Shown: positions 1 to 10,063 of the stretch, piece after piece | Position numbering within the stretch: the first letter of the stretch is position 1 | Layout of the letters: each line of letters begins with the position of its first letter | Origin: Rhizobium sp. RCAM05350 | Lineage (GTDB): Bacteria > Pseudomonadota > Alphaproteobacteria > Rhizobiales > Rhizobiaceae | DNA length: 64,000 nt | Direction of reading: 5' to 3' | Assembly: GCA_024426085.1 (NCBI GenBank) | Contig: CP087971.1 | Span: 8,001 to 72,000 of the forward strand | Notes under the pieces: model-generated | What the model was told of the DNA's origin: nothing | Database searches by the model: none | What the model saw: the letters and a program-made list of their open reading frames with translations, nothing else | Program-made: the position numbers and the translations under genes

Positions 1-96
1 CGCTTGAGCGCCCATCGCGCCGAACTGGGCGGCTGCGACGACGAGCGCCGCGGCTCCCATAAACCGCCGCCGTGGATGATCTATTTCCTCTGTCAT
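1..96 (-). CDS. Tat-signal exported protein, N-terminal end only
   Basis: The gene runs off the left edge of the window, so only the first 32 codons are visible on the minus strand. They read as a short acidic lead, then PRRRFMGAAALVVAAAQFG, a twin-arginine export signal (RR followed by a hydrophobic h-region rich in Ala and Val). The mature protein is therefore probably folded in the cytoplasm and exported by TatABC. The start at 96 is chosen because it places the RRRF motif about ten residues in; an in-frame ATG at 60 would remove the arginines. The function of the mature part cannot be told from here. Confidence 0.6.
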   Translation of the reverse strand, partial: MTEEIDHPRRRFMGAAALVVAAAQFGAMGAQA

Positions 97-244
97 CGAT
101 TCTTTCCCGATTGCGTGAAACACACGCACAGAAGCCGGCTCTCGCGTATCTCCATTGTGTACTGGACAGCCGGAATTGAAAGCCCATGTAAAAATCCGGC
201 AAGAAGACACAATGAGATACAATTTTCCCCTTGCGGTGCCAGGT

Positions 245-1226
245 CTAGTTTGCCGCAAGAGGCTCCGCGCTTTTCTCAATCATGATGCCATTGCGCTTTC
301 GCGCGTTGCGCCGGATCGTCTGGGGCGGCTGCCCGAGCGTCCGGAGAAACGCCCGGCGCATGCGATCGCTATCGGCAAAACCGGTTTCCTCCGCGATCAC
401 GTCCATCGAGTGACGGCCTTGTTCCATCATCAGCCGCGCCGCCTCGACGCGCAGGTTCTCCACAGCCTTGGCGGGCGATTGCCCCGTCTCTGCCCGGAAG
501 GCCCGGCTGAACTGACGCGGGCTCAAGCCTGCCGCATCCGCCAACTCCTCTACAGACAGAACGCTGCGCAGGTTTGTCTTGGCATAGTTGACCGATTTCT
601 GGATCCGGTCCGACTTCGGGTCCAGTTCGAGCAATGCCGAGAACTGCGATTGACCGCCGGCCCTGCGGTGGTAGACAACGAGCTTGCGCACAACCGCGCG
701 AGCAATGTCCTGGCCGTGGTCCTTCTCGACCATGGCGAGAGCCAGGTCGATGCTCGCCGTCATCCCCGCGGACGTCCACACAGTGCCATCGACGATGAAG
801 ATGCGATCCTCCTCGACTTTGATGGCGGGGAAGCGCTCCCGGAGCTGGCGAGCAAAAAACCAATGGGTCGTTGCACGGCGCCCGTCCAGCAGCCCGGATT
901 CCTGCAAGGATGAAGGCGCCGGTGCAGGGTGCGGCCAGCCGTCGCGAGGTTTGCAGGGAATGGCGCGCGAATGCGATCAGACCCGGTGTCATCGGCTCGA
1001 TCGTCGTGCCGGCCCCGAACATCACGGTGTCATAGGTCGTATCGCCGAATGCTTTCGTGATGACGCCAAAGCCAGCCGATGACTTAATCTCTCCGCCGGA
1101 TCCGGAAAGCAGCGTTATCTCGTAAGCCGGCTCTCCAAGCTGAGTGTTGGTGATCTCGAAGGCAGTGACCGCCGCAAAACCGAGGAGCTGAAATCCTGGA
1201 AACACGACGTAGCCGATCTTGTGCAT
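245..1226 (-). CDS. GlxA-type AraC family transcriptional regulator (frameshifted)
   Basis: The N-terminal part is a DJ-1/PfpI-like amidase-fold domain (IGYVVFPGFQLLGFAAVTAF onward) and the C-terminal part is an AraC double helix-turn-helix (SVEELADAAGLSPRQFSRAF, then a second HTH with EETGFADSDRMRRAF). This is the GlxA arrangement of about 320 residues. The two halves lie in different frames. Conserved sequence jumps from TGAFILA to ESGLLDGRRATTHW near position 902, where one extra base in a CC/GG pair explains the shift. The gene stands alone, facing away from the Tat-signal gene. GlxA proteins generally sense a small metabolite through the amidase-like domain; the ligand is unknown here. 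Confidence 0.8.
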
Positions 1227-1464
1227 GACACACCACCTTTTGTCTGAAAAAGACGCTTATATCACATTTACGCCATCACAAGAAACTCCCCCGTCCTTGT
1301 GTTAAGTGAACATTGCTCAGATTGATGGACACCAGCAGCGGATCTTCGACCACGCGCTCACCCGTGCCTTGTGAGAGGACGGCGCCTCGTCGGAAACCGG
1401 ATGCCGTCCGCCTTATCGCAATCACAGACGTACTGTACCACCGCGAAGACGCTGTCGTGGAAGC

Positions 1465-2102
1465 TTACAACGGCAGCAGCTTGCCGGCCTGCTCCTGCAC
1501 GATGTAGTCGGCGTACCAGTCCGGCCAGTTCTCATCATGCTTGCCGCCGGTTCGCTTCTCGTGTTCGCCGTGGGCAACTGCCGCGCGCCGCAGCGCCCTG
1601 CGAGTTCGCTCGAAGAGGTGAATGTCGTGATGTCCGTGTCGACGCGTCCTGGCAATCGCTCGGTGACTTCTTGGAGCAGCCAGCCGTTGCCGTCCGGATC
1701 GCTGAACGAGGCGGAGGAGCGGTAGCTGCGCCGTTCCGGATCTCGGCCGCTGATTGGCGGTTGACCAGGGCCTGCCCGGTGGATGATCTCGCTCACATTG
1801 GCGCCGCGACCGATGAGTTCGGCGCGCGCGGCCTCGATATCCGAGACGACGAGATAGAGCCCGCTTGCCGAGCCGGGTGCCGCCTGCGTCAGCCCTGTGC
1901 CGAAGTGGATCGAGCTCGGCGACCCCGGCGGCGTGAACTGCACGACGCGGAATGTCCCACCGACCGCGAAGTCGGCGTCGAGCCTCCAACCCAGGCCGTA
2001 ATAAAAGCGTTTTGCGCGGTCGACGTCCGAAACTGGGATTACAACGACCTCAAGTTTCAGGTCGACCGTTTGCACGTTGGAGGTTTTGGTTGCACCGGTC
2101 AT
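1465..2102 (-). CDS. VOC (glyoxalase/bleomycin-resistance fold) family protein (frameshifted)
   Basis: A vicinal-oxygen-chelate domain is visible: KLEVVVIPVSDVDRAKRFYY at the start, FSDPDGNGWLLQEV near residue 135, and a C-terminal tail with HGEHEKRTGG and WPDWYADYIVQEQAG. That tail is typical of a VOC subgroup of about 210 residues. The tail lies in a second frame, so a one-base shift sits near 1605 and the real stop is at 1465. The ribosome-binding site AAGGAG lies just upstream of the ATG at 2102. The substrate is unknown; members include dioxygenases, isomerases and antibiotic-binding proteins. Two copies of a 17-bp repeat lie directly upstream (2116-2149). Confidence 0.75.
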
Positions 2103-2115
2103 GGCTTTCTCCTTG

Positions 2116-2149
2116 TGACTAGGGTGGCTGGGTGACTAGGGTGGCTGGG
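2116..2149. repeat. 17-bp tandem duplication upstream of the VOC gene
   Basis: The unit TGACTAGGGTGGCTGGG occurs twice head to tail with no spacer (2116-2132 and 2133-2149). It lies 14 bases upstream of the VOC start codon, in its presumed 5' leader. No function is evident; a slipped-strand duplication is the simplest explanation. Confidence 0.8.
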
Positions 2150-2179
2150 AAGACGGCGCGCTGAGCGCGCCGAATTTTC

Positions 2180-3542
2180 TCAAAGCGATGGGCGCAACGA
2201 TTTGAACGAGGTCCTGAGCTCCTGGGCAAAGATCTCCGGCTGCTCCCAGGCCGCAAAGTGCCCGCCTTTGGGCAGTCGATTGTAATGGATCAGCTTCGGG
2301 AAGGCCTTCTCGGCCCAGCTGCGGGGAGCGGTGTAGATCTCGTCCGGAAAAGCACTCACTGCAACGGGGATGGTAACGCCCTTGGGCGCGAAGAACGCAA
2401 GCTTGCTTTCCCAGAACAGGCGCCCCGAAGACAGCCCTGTATTCGTCAGCCAGTAGAGCGTGGTGTTGTCGAGGATATCATCGCGCGTCAGCCCTTCAGA
2501 AGCCCCGTCAAAGACGCGGCCGATCAGCTTCTGGCTCTCCGGATCATGATCAATCATCCACGCGGCAAGGGCGATGGGCGAATCGTCCAGACCGTAGAGC
2601 GTTTGCGGCCGGGCTCCCATTTCCAACGCGTAACCGACACGATGCTTGTAGAAGAAATCGAGCTGCTTCCACGCATATTCCTCGTCGCCCGTCAGGCCCG
2701 TCGGCTGCGGACCACCGGCCAGCGCCGCTGAAATATTATCGGGAAGCGTGCCGGGCATGTTGGTGTGGATGCCAAGCAGCCCGGCGGGCTTCTGTAGCGC
2801 CATCTGCTCGTTGATTGCGTCACCCCAGTCGCCGCCTTGTGCGACATATTTCTTGTAGCCCAGGCGGTCCATCAGGACGGCCCAGGCGCGCGACGCGAAT
2901 GGGATCCCACCCGAGCTCTCTGGACTTACCGGAAAAGCCGTAACCCGGAAGCGACGGAATGACGACATCAAAGGCGTCGGATGCGCTGCCGTCGTGCGCT
3001 GTGGGATTGGTCAACGGATCAATGATCTTCAGCTGCTCGATGATCGAGCCGGGCCAGCCATGGGTAATGATGACCGGCATCGCGTTCGGATGCTTTGACT
3101 TCACGTGGATGAAGTGGATGTCGACGCCGCCGATATTCGTCACGAACTGAGGCAGGGCGTTCAACCGCGCTTCGACCTTTCGCCAATCGTACTGGCTGAC
3201 CCAATAGTCGGCGAGTTTTTGCATCGTGGCCAGCCGCACGCCCTGTGTGTCGTCCGTGACCAGCTCCTGACCGGGCCACCTGGTTGCGACGATACGCCGT
3301 TTGAGATCGGCGAGAGCCTCGTCAGTCGCGTGGAACTGGAATGGACGGATAGTCTTGTCGACAGCCGGCTGGGCTTCCGGCGCGCCACTTGTGGAAGCCT
3401 GCGCAACTTGGATGCCGCTATGTGCAGGAGCGCTTGTTTCGGCATGAGCCACGATCGTGGGAAGAAAAATTGCGATCGCTCCAGCCAATGCATAGGCGGC
3501 AAGGCGATTGCGCTTGCCAATTATCGAATAGGGTCTCGGCAT
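2180..3542 (-). CDS. Epoxide hydrolase, alpha/beta hydrolase with EHN domain (frameshifted)
   Basis: After a signal-like N-terminus (MPRPYSIIGKRNRLAAYALA, then hydrophobic residues ending VAHAETS) comes the epoxide-hydrolase N-terminal motif IRPFQFHATDEALADLKRR. The alpha/beta hydrolase core follows, with oxyanion-hole HGWPGS, nucleophile Asp in QGGDWGD, and catalytic His in KGGHFAAWEQPE. Such enzymes add water to epoxides, turning them into diols. The signal peptide suggests a periplasmic or secreted enzyme. The N- and C-terminal parts are in different frames, with the junction near 2895 around WDPIRVARAWAVLMDRLG. The start at 3542 is preferred over ATGs further upstream because AGGAG lies 7 bases before it. 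Confidence 0.8.
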
Positions 3543-3597
3543 GATCATTCTCCTGGTTTCGAGGATCGACGGAACGCCGCCGGCATAGGCATCCATT

Positions 3598-4431
3598 TCA
3601 ATGGGTGCGGTCTTTGACGGTGGGAAGGGCGTTACCCCCTACTCGATATCGGGCAGCCGGCGTGCTGTGGGAAAGGTTCGGCATGAGCTTCTGCCGTGCC
3701 GCCTCGTAAGTCTCCCAATCGCCTGCATCCGGAAGCGCCGGAATGGTGACCCGTTCGCCGAAGTCGAAGCCGGCGAGCGAGGCATCCACCATGTCCTCGG
3801 CGGACATGACGATCTCGCTCGGCACATGCTCCAGCGGCGTTCCGGCAATGCTCCAGAAATCGGTGGCCGTGGCACCCGGGAGAACGGCCTGGACGCGGAT
3901 ATTGGTCTCGGCAAGCTCCTTCTGGAGCGAGAGGGTGAAGGCTAGCACGAAGGCCTTGCTCCCGCCATACACGCCGTTCAGCAGTTCCGGCGCGATACCG
4001 ACGATCGAGGCGATGTTGATGATCGCACCGGCGCCACGCTTCACGAAGCCGGGCACCGCAGCATAGGTCAACCGCGTCAGCGCGGCGACGTTCAGCGTGA
4101 TCATCTCTTCCATCTTGTCGATATCCGAGGGCAGCAGCGGGGCGGTCGCGCCGATGCCGGCATTGTTGACCAGCGTGGTGATGCTGGCGTCGGTGCGAAG
4201 TATTTTCTCGACGCGGCCAAGATCATCCTTGTTGCCAAGGTCAGCCGCGACGACTTCGACGCCGCGGCCTGTCTTGTCGGCGAGCCGCTCGGCCAGCGTA
4301 TTGAGGCGCTCCTTGTTGCGGGCCACGAGGATCAGGTCATAGCCGCGGCGCGCCAAGCGATCGGCATAAATTGCGCCGATGCCAGATGAGGCGCCGGTAA
4401 CCAGTGCTGTACCCTTCGAGTTCTCAGTCAT
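3598..4431 (-). CDS. SDR family oxidoreductase
   Basis: A classical short-chain dehydrogenase: cofactor motif TGASSGIGAIYADR near residue 12, NNAGIGA near 90, catalytic Ser in INIASIVG, and YGGSK with the catalytic Tyr/Lys near 155. The length is about 277 residues. The ATG at 4431 is chosen because GGAG lies 6 bases upstream; the ATG at 4443 has no such site. The gene is divergent from the disulfide oxidoreductase at 4690, across about 260 bp containing an inverted repeat. Substrate unknown. Confidence 0.82.
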   Translation of the reverse strand: MTENSKGTALVTGASSGIGAIYADRLARRGYDLILVARNKERLNTLAERLADKTGRGVEVVAADLGNKDDLGRVEKILRTDASITTLVNNAGIGATAPLLPSDIDKMEEMITLNVAALTRLTYAAVPGFVKRGAGAIINIASIVGIAPELLNGVYGGSKAFVLAFTLSLQKELAETNIRVQAVLPGATATDFWSIAGTPLEHVPSEIVMSAEDMVDASLAGFDFGERVTIPALPDAGDWETYEAARQKLMPNLSHSTPAARYRVGGNALPTVKDRTH

Positions 4432-4489
4432 AACAATCTCCATAAGGCTGAATTTCTACCCGTATATTAGGACGCCGCCCATCCGTCTC

Positions 4490-4521
4490 AAATGTCATAT
4501 ATCCGTCATTTTAGGACATTT
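4490..4521. promoter_or_regulatory. Inverted repeat between divergent SDR and oxidoreductase genes
   Basis: AAATGTC (4490-4496) and GACATTT (4515-4521) form a 7-bp inverted repeat with an 18-base spacer, in the shared upstream region of the SDR (leftward) and the disulfide oxidoreductase (rightward). This is a plausible operator or half-site pair for an unidentified regulator; the AraC- and LysR-type regulators nearby are candidates. It could be chance. Confidence 0.3.
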
Positions 4522-4689
4522 CCGACAAGGCCCCCGGAAGCTATGGGCTGCTTGCAGGTCGTGTCGCCTGTTCTCTTGACAGGGATGACATTGTGTTGAT
4601 CGTATCCACGTGCTTTGGAGCAGTCCCATGTGGTATCCTCGGCCGGACAGCCTCGAAGACCACGGAACGGGATCGTTTGGAGCAGCCTG

Positions 4690-6043
4690 ATGCAACGGTT
4701 CGATGCAATTTTCATCGGTGCTGGCCAGGCCGGCCCTTCCCTCGCAGCCCGGATGGCTGAGCGTGGCATGAAGGTTGCGCTTATCGAACGAAAGTTCCTT
4801 GGCGGAACCTGCGTCAACGCCGGTTGCATGCCCACCAAGACGCTGGTCGCCAGCGCCCGCGCGGCCTATGTCAGCCGACGCGGCGCCGAGTTGGGCGTTA
4901 AAATCGAGGGGCGGTCTCAGTCGACATGCAAATCGTTCGACGCCGCGCGCACCAGATAACCATGGACGCCCGGAATGGACTGGCGGACTGGCTTGGCAAT
5001 ATGGATGGCGTCGCCATCATCTATGGCCATGCTCGGTTCGAGGCAGCTGACAGGGTCAGCGTCAACGGCGAGACCCTTACCGCCCCGCGGATATTCCTCA
5101 ACGTCGGGGCTCGACCGGCCATTCCCGAGTTGCCAGGGATCAACGACATCGATTATTTCACCAGCACGTCAATCCTCGACCTCGACACCCTGCCCGGTCA
5201 CCTCGCGGTCGTCGGCGGAAGCTATATTGGCCTGGAGTTCGCGCAGATGTACCGGCGGTTCGGCTCGGAAGTCACCGTTATCGAGCGCGGAACCCATATC
5301 GCATCGCGCGAAGACGAGGAAGTTTCCGAAACTATCCAGGAAATCCTCGAGGCGGAGGGCATTGCCGTCCGCACGCAAGCGGAACGCATCGCCTTTGCCC
5401 GAGGCGGTGACGGAACAAGGATATCTTTGGATGGTGCCGATATCGATGCCAGTCACGTTCTTGTGGCGACCGGGCGTAAGCCGAACACGGATGATCTAGG
5501 TCTCGACATCGCCGGTATCGCGGTGGATGCCCGCGGGTACATCATGGTTGACGACAAGTTGGAGACGAATGTCCCCGGCATCTGGGCGCTCGGCGATTGC
5601 AACGGGCGCGGAGCCTTTACGCACACCTCCTACAATGATTTTGAGATAGTCGCCGCCAACCTCCTTGATGGCGAAGACCGCAAGGTGTCGAGCCGGATTC
5701 CGGCATATGCCCTCTACATCGACCCCCGCTTGGCCGGGTTGGAATGACCGAAAGGGAGGCATCCTCCTCAGGCCGCAAGGTCCTTGTCTCCAGGCGACCC
5801 ATGGCCCGGGTCGGACGGGCAAAGGAACGCGACGAGACGAAAGGCTTCATGAAAGTGATAGCCGACGCCGACACCAGGGAAATCCTCGGGGCTGCGATAC
5901 TCGGCATAGAAGGCGACGAAGCGATACACGGGATCATCGATGCCATGAGTGCCGGGACCCGCTACACCGATCTCCAGTGGTCGGTTCCGATCCATCCAAC
6001 GGTGTCGGAGTTGATACCGACGCTTCTGAGGGGCTTGGGCTAA
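4690..6043 (+). CDS. FAD-dependent pyridine nucleotide-disulfide oxidoreductase (frameshifted)
   Basis: Mercuric-reductase/dihydrolipoamide-dehydrogenase type flavoenzyme. It shows FAD motif IFIGAGQAGPSLAARM at residues 7-22, redox-active cysteines in GGTCVNAGCMPTKT, NAD(P)H motif AVVGGSYIGLEFAQMYRRFG, second FAD motif GIWALGDCNGRGAFTHTS, and dimerisation end PIHPTVSELIPTLL. The C-terminal HP pair that contributes to catalysis is present. Metal-binding domains typical of MerA are absent, so mercury reduction is not implied. Two frame changes, near 4918 and 5738, break the reading frame while conserved sequence continues. Total length would be about 450 residues, the family norm. Confidence 0.82.
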
Positions 6044-6245
6044 ATTGGCGCCCCCTCGCCAGGGTACCAACACCGGTGGCAGTGCGATAGAATCCACATT
6101 GACTGCTTAGGGTCTTCATCTGCCGGTGTCCGAGAACAAGGTGTCGACGACAGCGCTAGGCGTTCCTTCATGATGTCTTTAATCATATTGAAAATGCAGA
6201 ACCTGCGATCATGATGGGCTTGTCGCCGCTTTGCGCCACAGGTCG

Positions 6246-7149
6246 TCAGCGTAATTGAATCCAGAGAGGACTCTTCCATGCCTTCAGTTCATCGAGGAAG
6301 ACCTGCAGTTTCGCCGGCAGGAACCGCCGTGTCGGATAGACGGCATGCACGACGATTTCAGGGGATGACCAATCCGGCAGCAGGCGGACGAGTTTGCCTG
6401 CTGCGATCTGATCGTCGCAATAGGTTGACGGCAACAGTCCGATCCCATGCCCGCGATAGGTGAATGCGCTCGCGGTCTGGAAATCCCGGCTCGATACCGG
6501 CCCTGACACTTGGACTTTCACGGATTTCCGCGCGCTGACCAGATGCCATTCCCCCTCGTTGTTGCGTCCATTGAGCAGGACGCACGGGTGGCTCTCCCGA
6601 TCTTCCGGCTTCACCGGGACGGGCCGGCCCGCGAGATATTGCGGCGACGCAACGACATAGCGAACGCTCTTGCCGATCTTCTGGGCGACGATCGTCGAGT
6701 CGCGAAGCTCGCCGAAGCGGATGGCAATATCGACATTCTCGGCAATCAGGTCGAGGAATAGATTGGTTACGAAAAGATCGACCTGTATCCGCGGATATGC
6801 CTTCAAGAAATCGGAGAGAAACTCATAAAATGTCTCCTGGCCCAAGATCACCGGCACGGAGATTTTCAGCAGGCCTTCCGGCTTTCTCTGGGTCTCCGTC
6901 AAAACCCGTTCCGCGTCGGCCAGATGGTTGAGGGGTTCGCTGCATTGACTGACATAGGCGCGCCCCTGAGCCGTCAGCGTCAGTTTGCAGGGTCGTGCGC
7001 TGCAACAGCGTGACCCCGAGTTGATCCTCGAGCGCGGAGACTTTCCGGCTGACGGTCGAGACCGGCATACCAAGCGAGTGGGCGGCGCGGCTGAAGCTTT
7101 CGAACTGCGCAACCTTCACGAAAACCGCAATGTCATTCAAGTCGATCAT
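6246..7149 (-). CDS. LysR family transcriptional regulator (frameshifted)
   Basis: The N-terminal winged helix-turn-helix reads DIAVFVKVAQFESFSRAAHS then VSTVSRKVSALEDQLGVTLL. The effector-binding domain follows from LLKISVPVILGQETFYEFLS to the end, about 300 residues in total. It resembles the subgroup that usually controls a divergent oxidoreductase gene. A one-base shift near 6992 separates LLQRTT from KLTLTAQGRAYV. It faces away from the SDR at 7274, and a near-perfect palindrome sits between the two starts. Confidence 0.82.
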
Positions 7150-7157
7150 CCGCTAAT

Positions 7158-7175
7158 TTTTGCACAGGTGCAAAA
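7158..7175. promoter_or_regulatory. Palindromic operator in LysR/SDR divergent promoter
   Basis: TTTTGCAC (7158-7165), AG, GTGCAAAA (7168-7175) is a perfect 8-bp inverted repeat with a 2-base centre. It lies 9 bp upstream of the LysR start and about 100 bp before the SDR start. Its position and form fit an autoregulatory LysR binding site that also controls the divergent SDR-RidA pair. Confidence 0.5.
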
Positions 7176-7273
7176 TAGATTCCAGATATTTCCATCTAAT
7201 CGGTGAATGCGCTTCGGATCATATTCACCCCAAGCAAGCGTAACGCTGCTCAACCAGATCGATGGAGATCAAT

Positions 7274-7999
7274 ATGCAAGACCGTAAGACTGCCATCATC
7301 ACAGGAGCCTCCCAGGGTATCGGCGCCGGAATCGTCAACGCCTTCGTCGAACGCGGCTACAATGTCGTCGCAACGTCGCGTCAGGTCAGTACGTCCAGTG
7401 CTTTCCAGGCCTCTGGCCAACTGGCGCTCGTCGATGGTGACATCGGCGATCCCGAAACCGCAAGGAAAGTGGCCGAGACCGCAATCAGCCGGTTCGGAAC
7501 GATCGATGCCCTCGTCAACAATGCCGGCATCTTCTTCACCAAGGCGTTCACCGACTACACGATGGAGGACTTTAGAAAGCTTTCCACGACCAATCTGGAA
7601 GGCTTCATCCACCTGACGCAGCTCGCCGTGAAACAGATGCTGGTCCAGAAAACCGGCGGCAGCATCGTCAGCATCACGACGCCGCTGATCGATCATCCAA
7701 TCATCGACCTTACCGCTTCGGTTGCGATGATGACCAAGGGCGGCATCGACGCGATCTCAAAGAACCTCGCGATGGAATATGCGCGGGAGGGAATCCGGGT
7801 CAACACGGTTGCGCCCGGCGTTGTCGATACGCCCTTGCACAAGGACAATCCGAAGGACTTCCTGAAAACGCTGTCGCCAATGGGCAGCATTGCCGATGTT
7901 CAGGATGTCGTCGATGCAGTGATCTTTTTGACCGAAGCAAGGAACGTCACCGGGGAGGTGCTGAACGTTGATGGCGGCGCACATCTGGGCAAATGGTAG
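7274..7999 (+). CDS. SDR family oxidoreductase
   Basis: Intact short-chain dehydrogenase of 241 residues: TGASQGIGAG cofactor motif, NNAGIFFT, and C-terminal GEVLNVDGGAHLGKW. The usual catalytic Tyr-x-x-x-Lys is odd: the segment reads PIIDLTASVAMMTKGGIDAI, where the Tyr position appears to be Ala or Val while the Lys is kept. It may therefore be a non-catalytic or altered SDR; this subgroup often sits beside LysR regulators. The ATG at 7274 is preferred over 7262 because GGAG is 6 bases upstream. It overlaps the next gene by 7 bases. Confidence 0.85.
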   Translation: MQDRKTAIITGASQGIGAGIVNAFVERGYNVVATSRQVSTSSAFQASGQLALVDGDIGDPETARKVAETAISRFGTIDALVNNAGIFFTKAFTDYTMEDFRKLSTTNLEGFIHLTQLAVKQMLVQKTGGSIVSITTPLIDHPIIDLTASVAMMTKGGIDAISKNLAMEYAREGIRVNTVAPGVVDTPLHKDNPKDFLKTLSPMGSIADVQDVVDAVIFLTEARNVTGEVLNVDGGAHLGKW

Positions 8000-8481
8000 A
8001 CCGTGGCCAGGCGCCCGCCGCTGGCGCAGAACAGCGGCTTCAGGATCTCGGCATCACGCTTCCCGCGCCGCCAACACCCTTCGGGGCCTATGTCGAGGCT
8101 GTAAGGACCGGCAACCTGGTTTTCTTCAGCGGCATGTTGCCCGTCATCGATCGCATGCCCCGGTTCATCGGGCGCGTTGGAGGTGCACTGAGCGTCGAAG
8201 ACGGCAGGAAGGCGGCTGAAACGGCAACCTTGAGTGCACTGTCGGCCGCGAAGGATTATCTGGGCTCGCTGGACAAGGTCGTTCGGGTCGTCAAGCTTGG
8301 TGTCTACATCGCAACCGAGGGCGATTTCCGGGAGCATCCGAAGGTCGCAGACGGCGCATCTGAAATATTGCTCAAGGTCTTCGGGGAAGAAAAGCTTTCC
8401 GGCCGGGTCGTGCTCGGTGTTGCAAGCCTGCCCCTCGGCGTGCCGATCGAGCTCGAACTCGTTCTCGAAATCGATGCTTGA
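7993..8481 (+). CDS. RidA family protein (YjgF/YER057c/UK114)
   Basis: A 162-residue RidA-fold protein (GITLPAPPTPFGAYVEAVRT; LVFFSGMLPVIDRMPRFIGR; VRVVKLGVYIATEGDF; LPLGVPIELELVLEID). RidA proteins hydrolyse reactive enamine/imine intermediates. The conserved arginine of true RidA enzymes is not obvious at the expected place (VLGVASLPLGVPIELEL), so it may belong to a non-archetypal Rid subgroup. Its ATG overlaps the stop of the upstream SDR (ATGGTAG), so translation is probably coupled. Confidence 0.8.
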   Translation: MVDRGQAPAAGAEQRLQDLGITLPAPPTPFGAYVEAVRTGNLVFFSGMLPVIDRMPRFIGRVGGALSVEDGRKAAETATLSALSAAKDYLGSLDKVVRVVKLGVYIATEGDFREHPKVADGASEILLKVFGEEKLSGRVVLGVASLPLGVPIELELVLEIDA

Positions 8482-8581
8482 GGGCAACGGCAATCGACGG
8501 AACTGATAACCGGCCGGGCACGCATCGCGATATGGATCGCCTGTGCGTGTCCGCGACAGGGAGAAGCAGCATGAGCAGCAC

Positions 8582-8608
8582 AGGTGCCCGGAAATTTCCC
8601 GGACACCT
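8582..8608. terminator. Imperfect stem-loop between convergent genes
   Basis: The segment starting AGGTGCCCGG and ending CCCGGACACCT can fold on itself with one mismatch. It lies between the rightward RidA gene and the leftward aminotransferase. There is no clear T-run, so termination activity is uncertain. Confidence 0.3.
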
Positions 8609-8620
8609 CAAGCATGTTGC

Positions 8621-9957
8621 CTACTGCACCCGCTTCAGCGCATCGCCGAGCATCGAGACGATATCCTCGATATGGGATTTTTCGGCGATCAGCGGTGGCG
8701 AGAAGGCGATGATGTCGCCGGTGACGCGGATCAGCAGGCCGCGCTCGAAACAATCGACGAAGACATCGTAGGCGCGCGCCGGGAGCACCGTCGTGGGAGT
8801 TCAGTTCGATGCCGGCGATCAGGCCGATGGTGCGGATATCGGCGACATGGGGCAGACCCTTCAGCGAATGCATTGCCGCATGCCAGTCGTCCTGCAGGTC
8901 GGCCGCACGCGTCAAAAGGCCTTCGTCGCGGTAGATATCGAGCGTTGCGATACCGGCGGCGCAGGCTGCCGGGTGGCCGGAATAGGTGTAGCCGTGGAAC
9001 AACTCGATCTGGCCTTCCGGCCCATGCATCAGCGCATCGTGCACCTTGCGGCTGGCAAACACCGCACCCATCGGGATGGCGCCATTGGTCAGACCCTTCG
9101 CCGTGGTGACGAGATCGGGTGTTACGCCGAAAATAGTCGGTGGCAAAGGGCGCACCCAGACGGCCAAAGCCGGTGATCACCTCGTCGAAAATCAGCAGGA
9201 TGCCGTGGGTGGAGCAGATCTTGCGCAGGCGCTCGAGATAACCTTTCGGCGGGATCAGCACACCGGTCGAGCCGGCGACGGGTTCGACGATGCAGGCGGC
9301 GATGGTTTCCGCGCCATGCAGGGCGACCAGTCTCTCGAGATCGTCGGCAAGCTCCGCGCCGTGCTCCGGCTGGCCTTTGACGAAGGCGTTCTTTGCCAGA
9401 TCATGAGTGTGGCGCAGATGGTCCACGCCGGGAATCAGCGGGAAGACCCGGCGGTTGTTGACGAGACCACCAACGGAAATGCCGCCGAAGCCAACGCCGT
9501 GATAACCGCGCTCGCGGCCGATCAGCCGCGTGCGGGTGCCCTGCCCGATCGACCGCTGGTAAGCGACGGCGATCTTGAGCGCGGTATCGACCGATTCCGA
9601 GCCGGAGCCGGTGAAGAAAACGCGGTCGAGTTTGCCGTCCGCGCCGCCCGGTGCAATCTCCGCCAGCCGTTCGGCGAAATCGAAGGCGATCGGATGGCCC
9701 ATTTGGAAGGACGGTGCAAAGTCCAGCGTTAGCAGCTGGCGTTCTACGGCAGACGCGATCTGGCGACGGCCGTGACCGGCGTTGACGCACCAGAGGCCCG
9801 CCGTACCGTCCAGAATTTTGCGTCCGTCGACGCTGGTATAGTGCATGCCCTCGGCCGAGGCGAGCAGGCGCGGGGCCGCCTTGAATTGCCGGTTGGCGGT
9901 AAACGGCATCCAGTAGCTGTCGAGTACCGGGGTGTTTGGTTTGCTGTGCTGGTTCAT
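8621..9957 (-). CDS. Omega-amino acid--pyruvate type aminotransferase, class III (frameshifted)
   Basis: PLP-dependent class III aminotransferase of about 445 residues. Visible motifs: DSYWMPFTANRQFKAAPRLL near the start, AGLWCVNAGHGR, FFTGSGSESVDTALKIA (phosphate-binding turn), RERGYHGVGFGGISVGG, LLIFDEVITGFGRLG, and the PLP-lysine in VTTAKGLTNGAIPMGAV. This sequence type matches beta-alanine/omega-amino-acid:pyruvate transaminases. The C-terminal section is split by frame changes near 9137 and 8795, and the real stop is the TAG at 8621. An AGGAGG site sits 5 bases before the ATG. The divergent cupin-XRE gene at 10103 is the likely regulator. Confidence 0.85.
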
Positions 9958-10063
9958 GGCGACCTCCTGTGAGACAGCAATGACGCCACGATTTCATATG
10001 GCTAAACAAGTCCTTTTCTTCTGAACCATAAGACATTGAAAAGGCTTGGTACAAACTGTAATA

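Noticed and set aside
4690..6043. Mercuric reductase
   Set aside because: The redox CxxxxC motif is shared by many flavoprotein disulfide reductases, and the sequence lacks the extra C-terminal cysteines and any mer neighbours.
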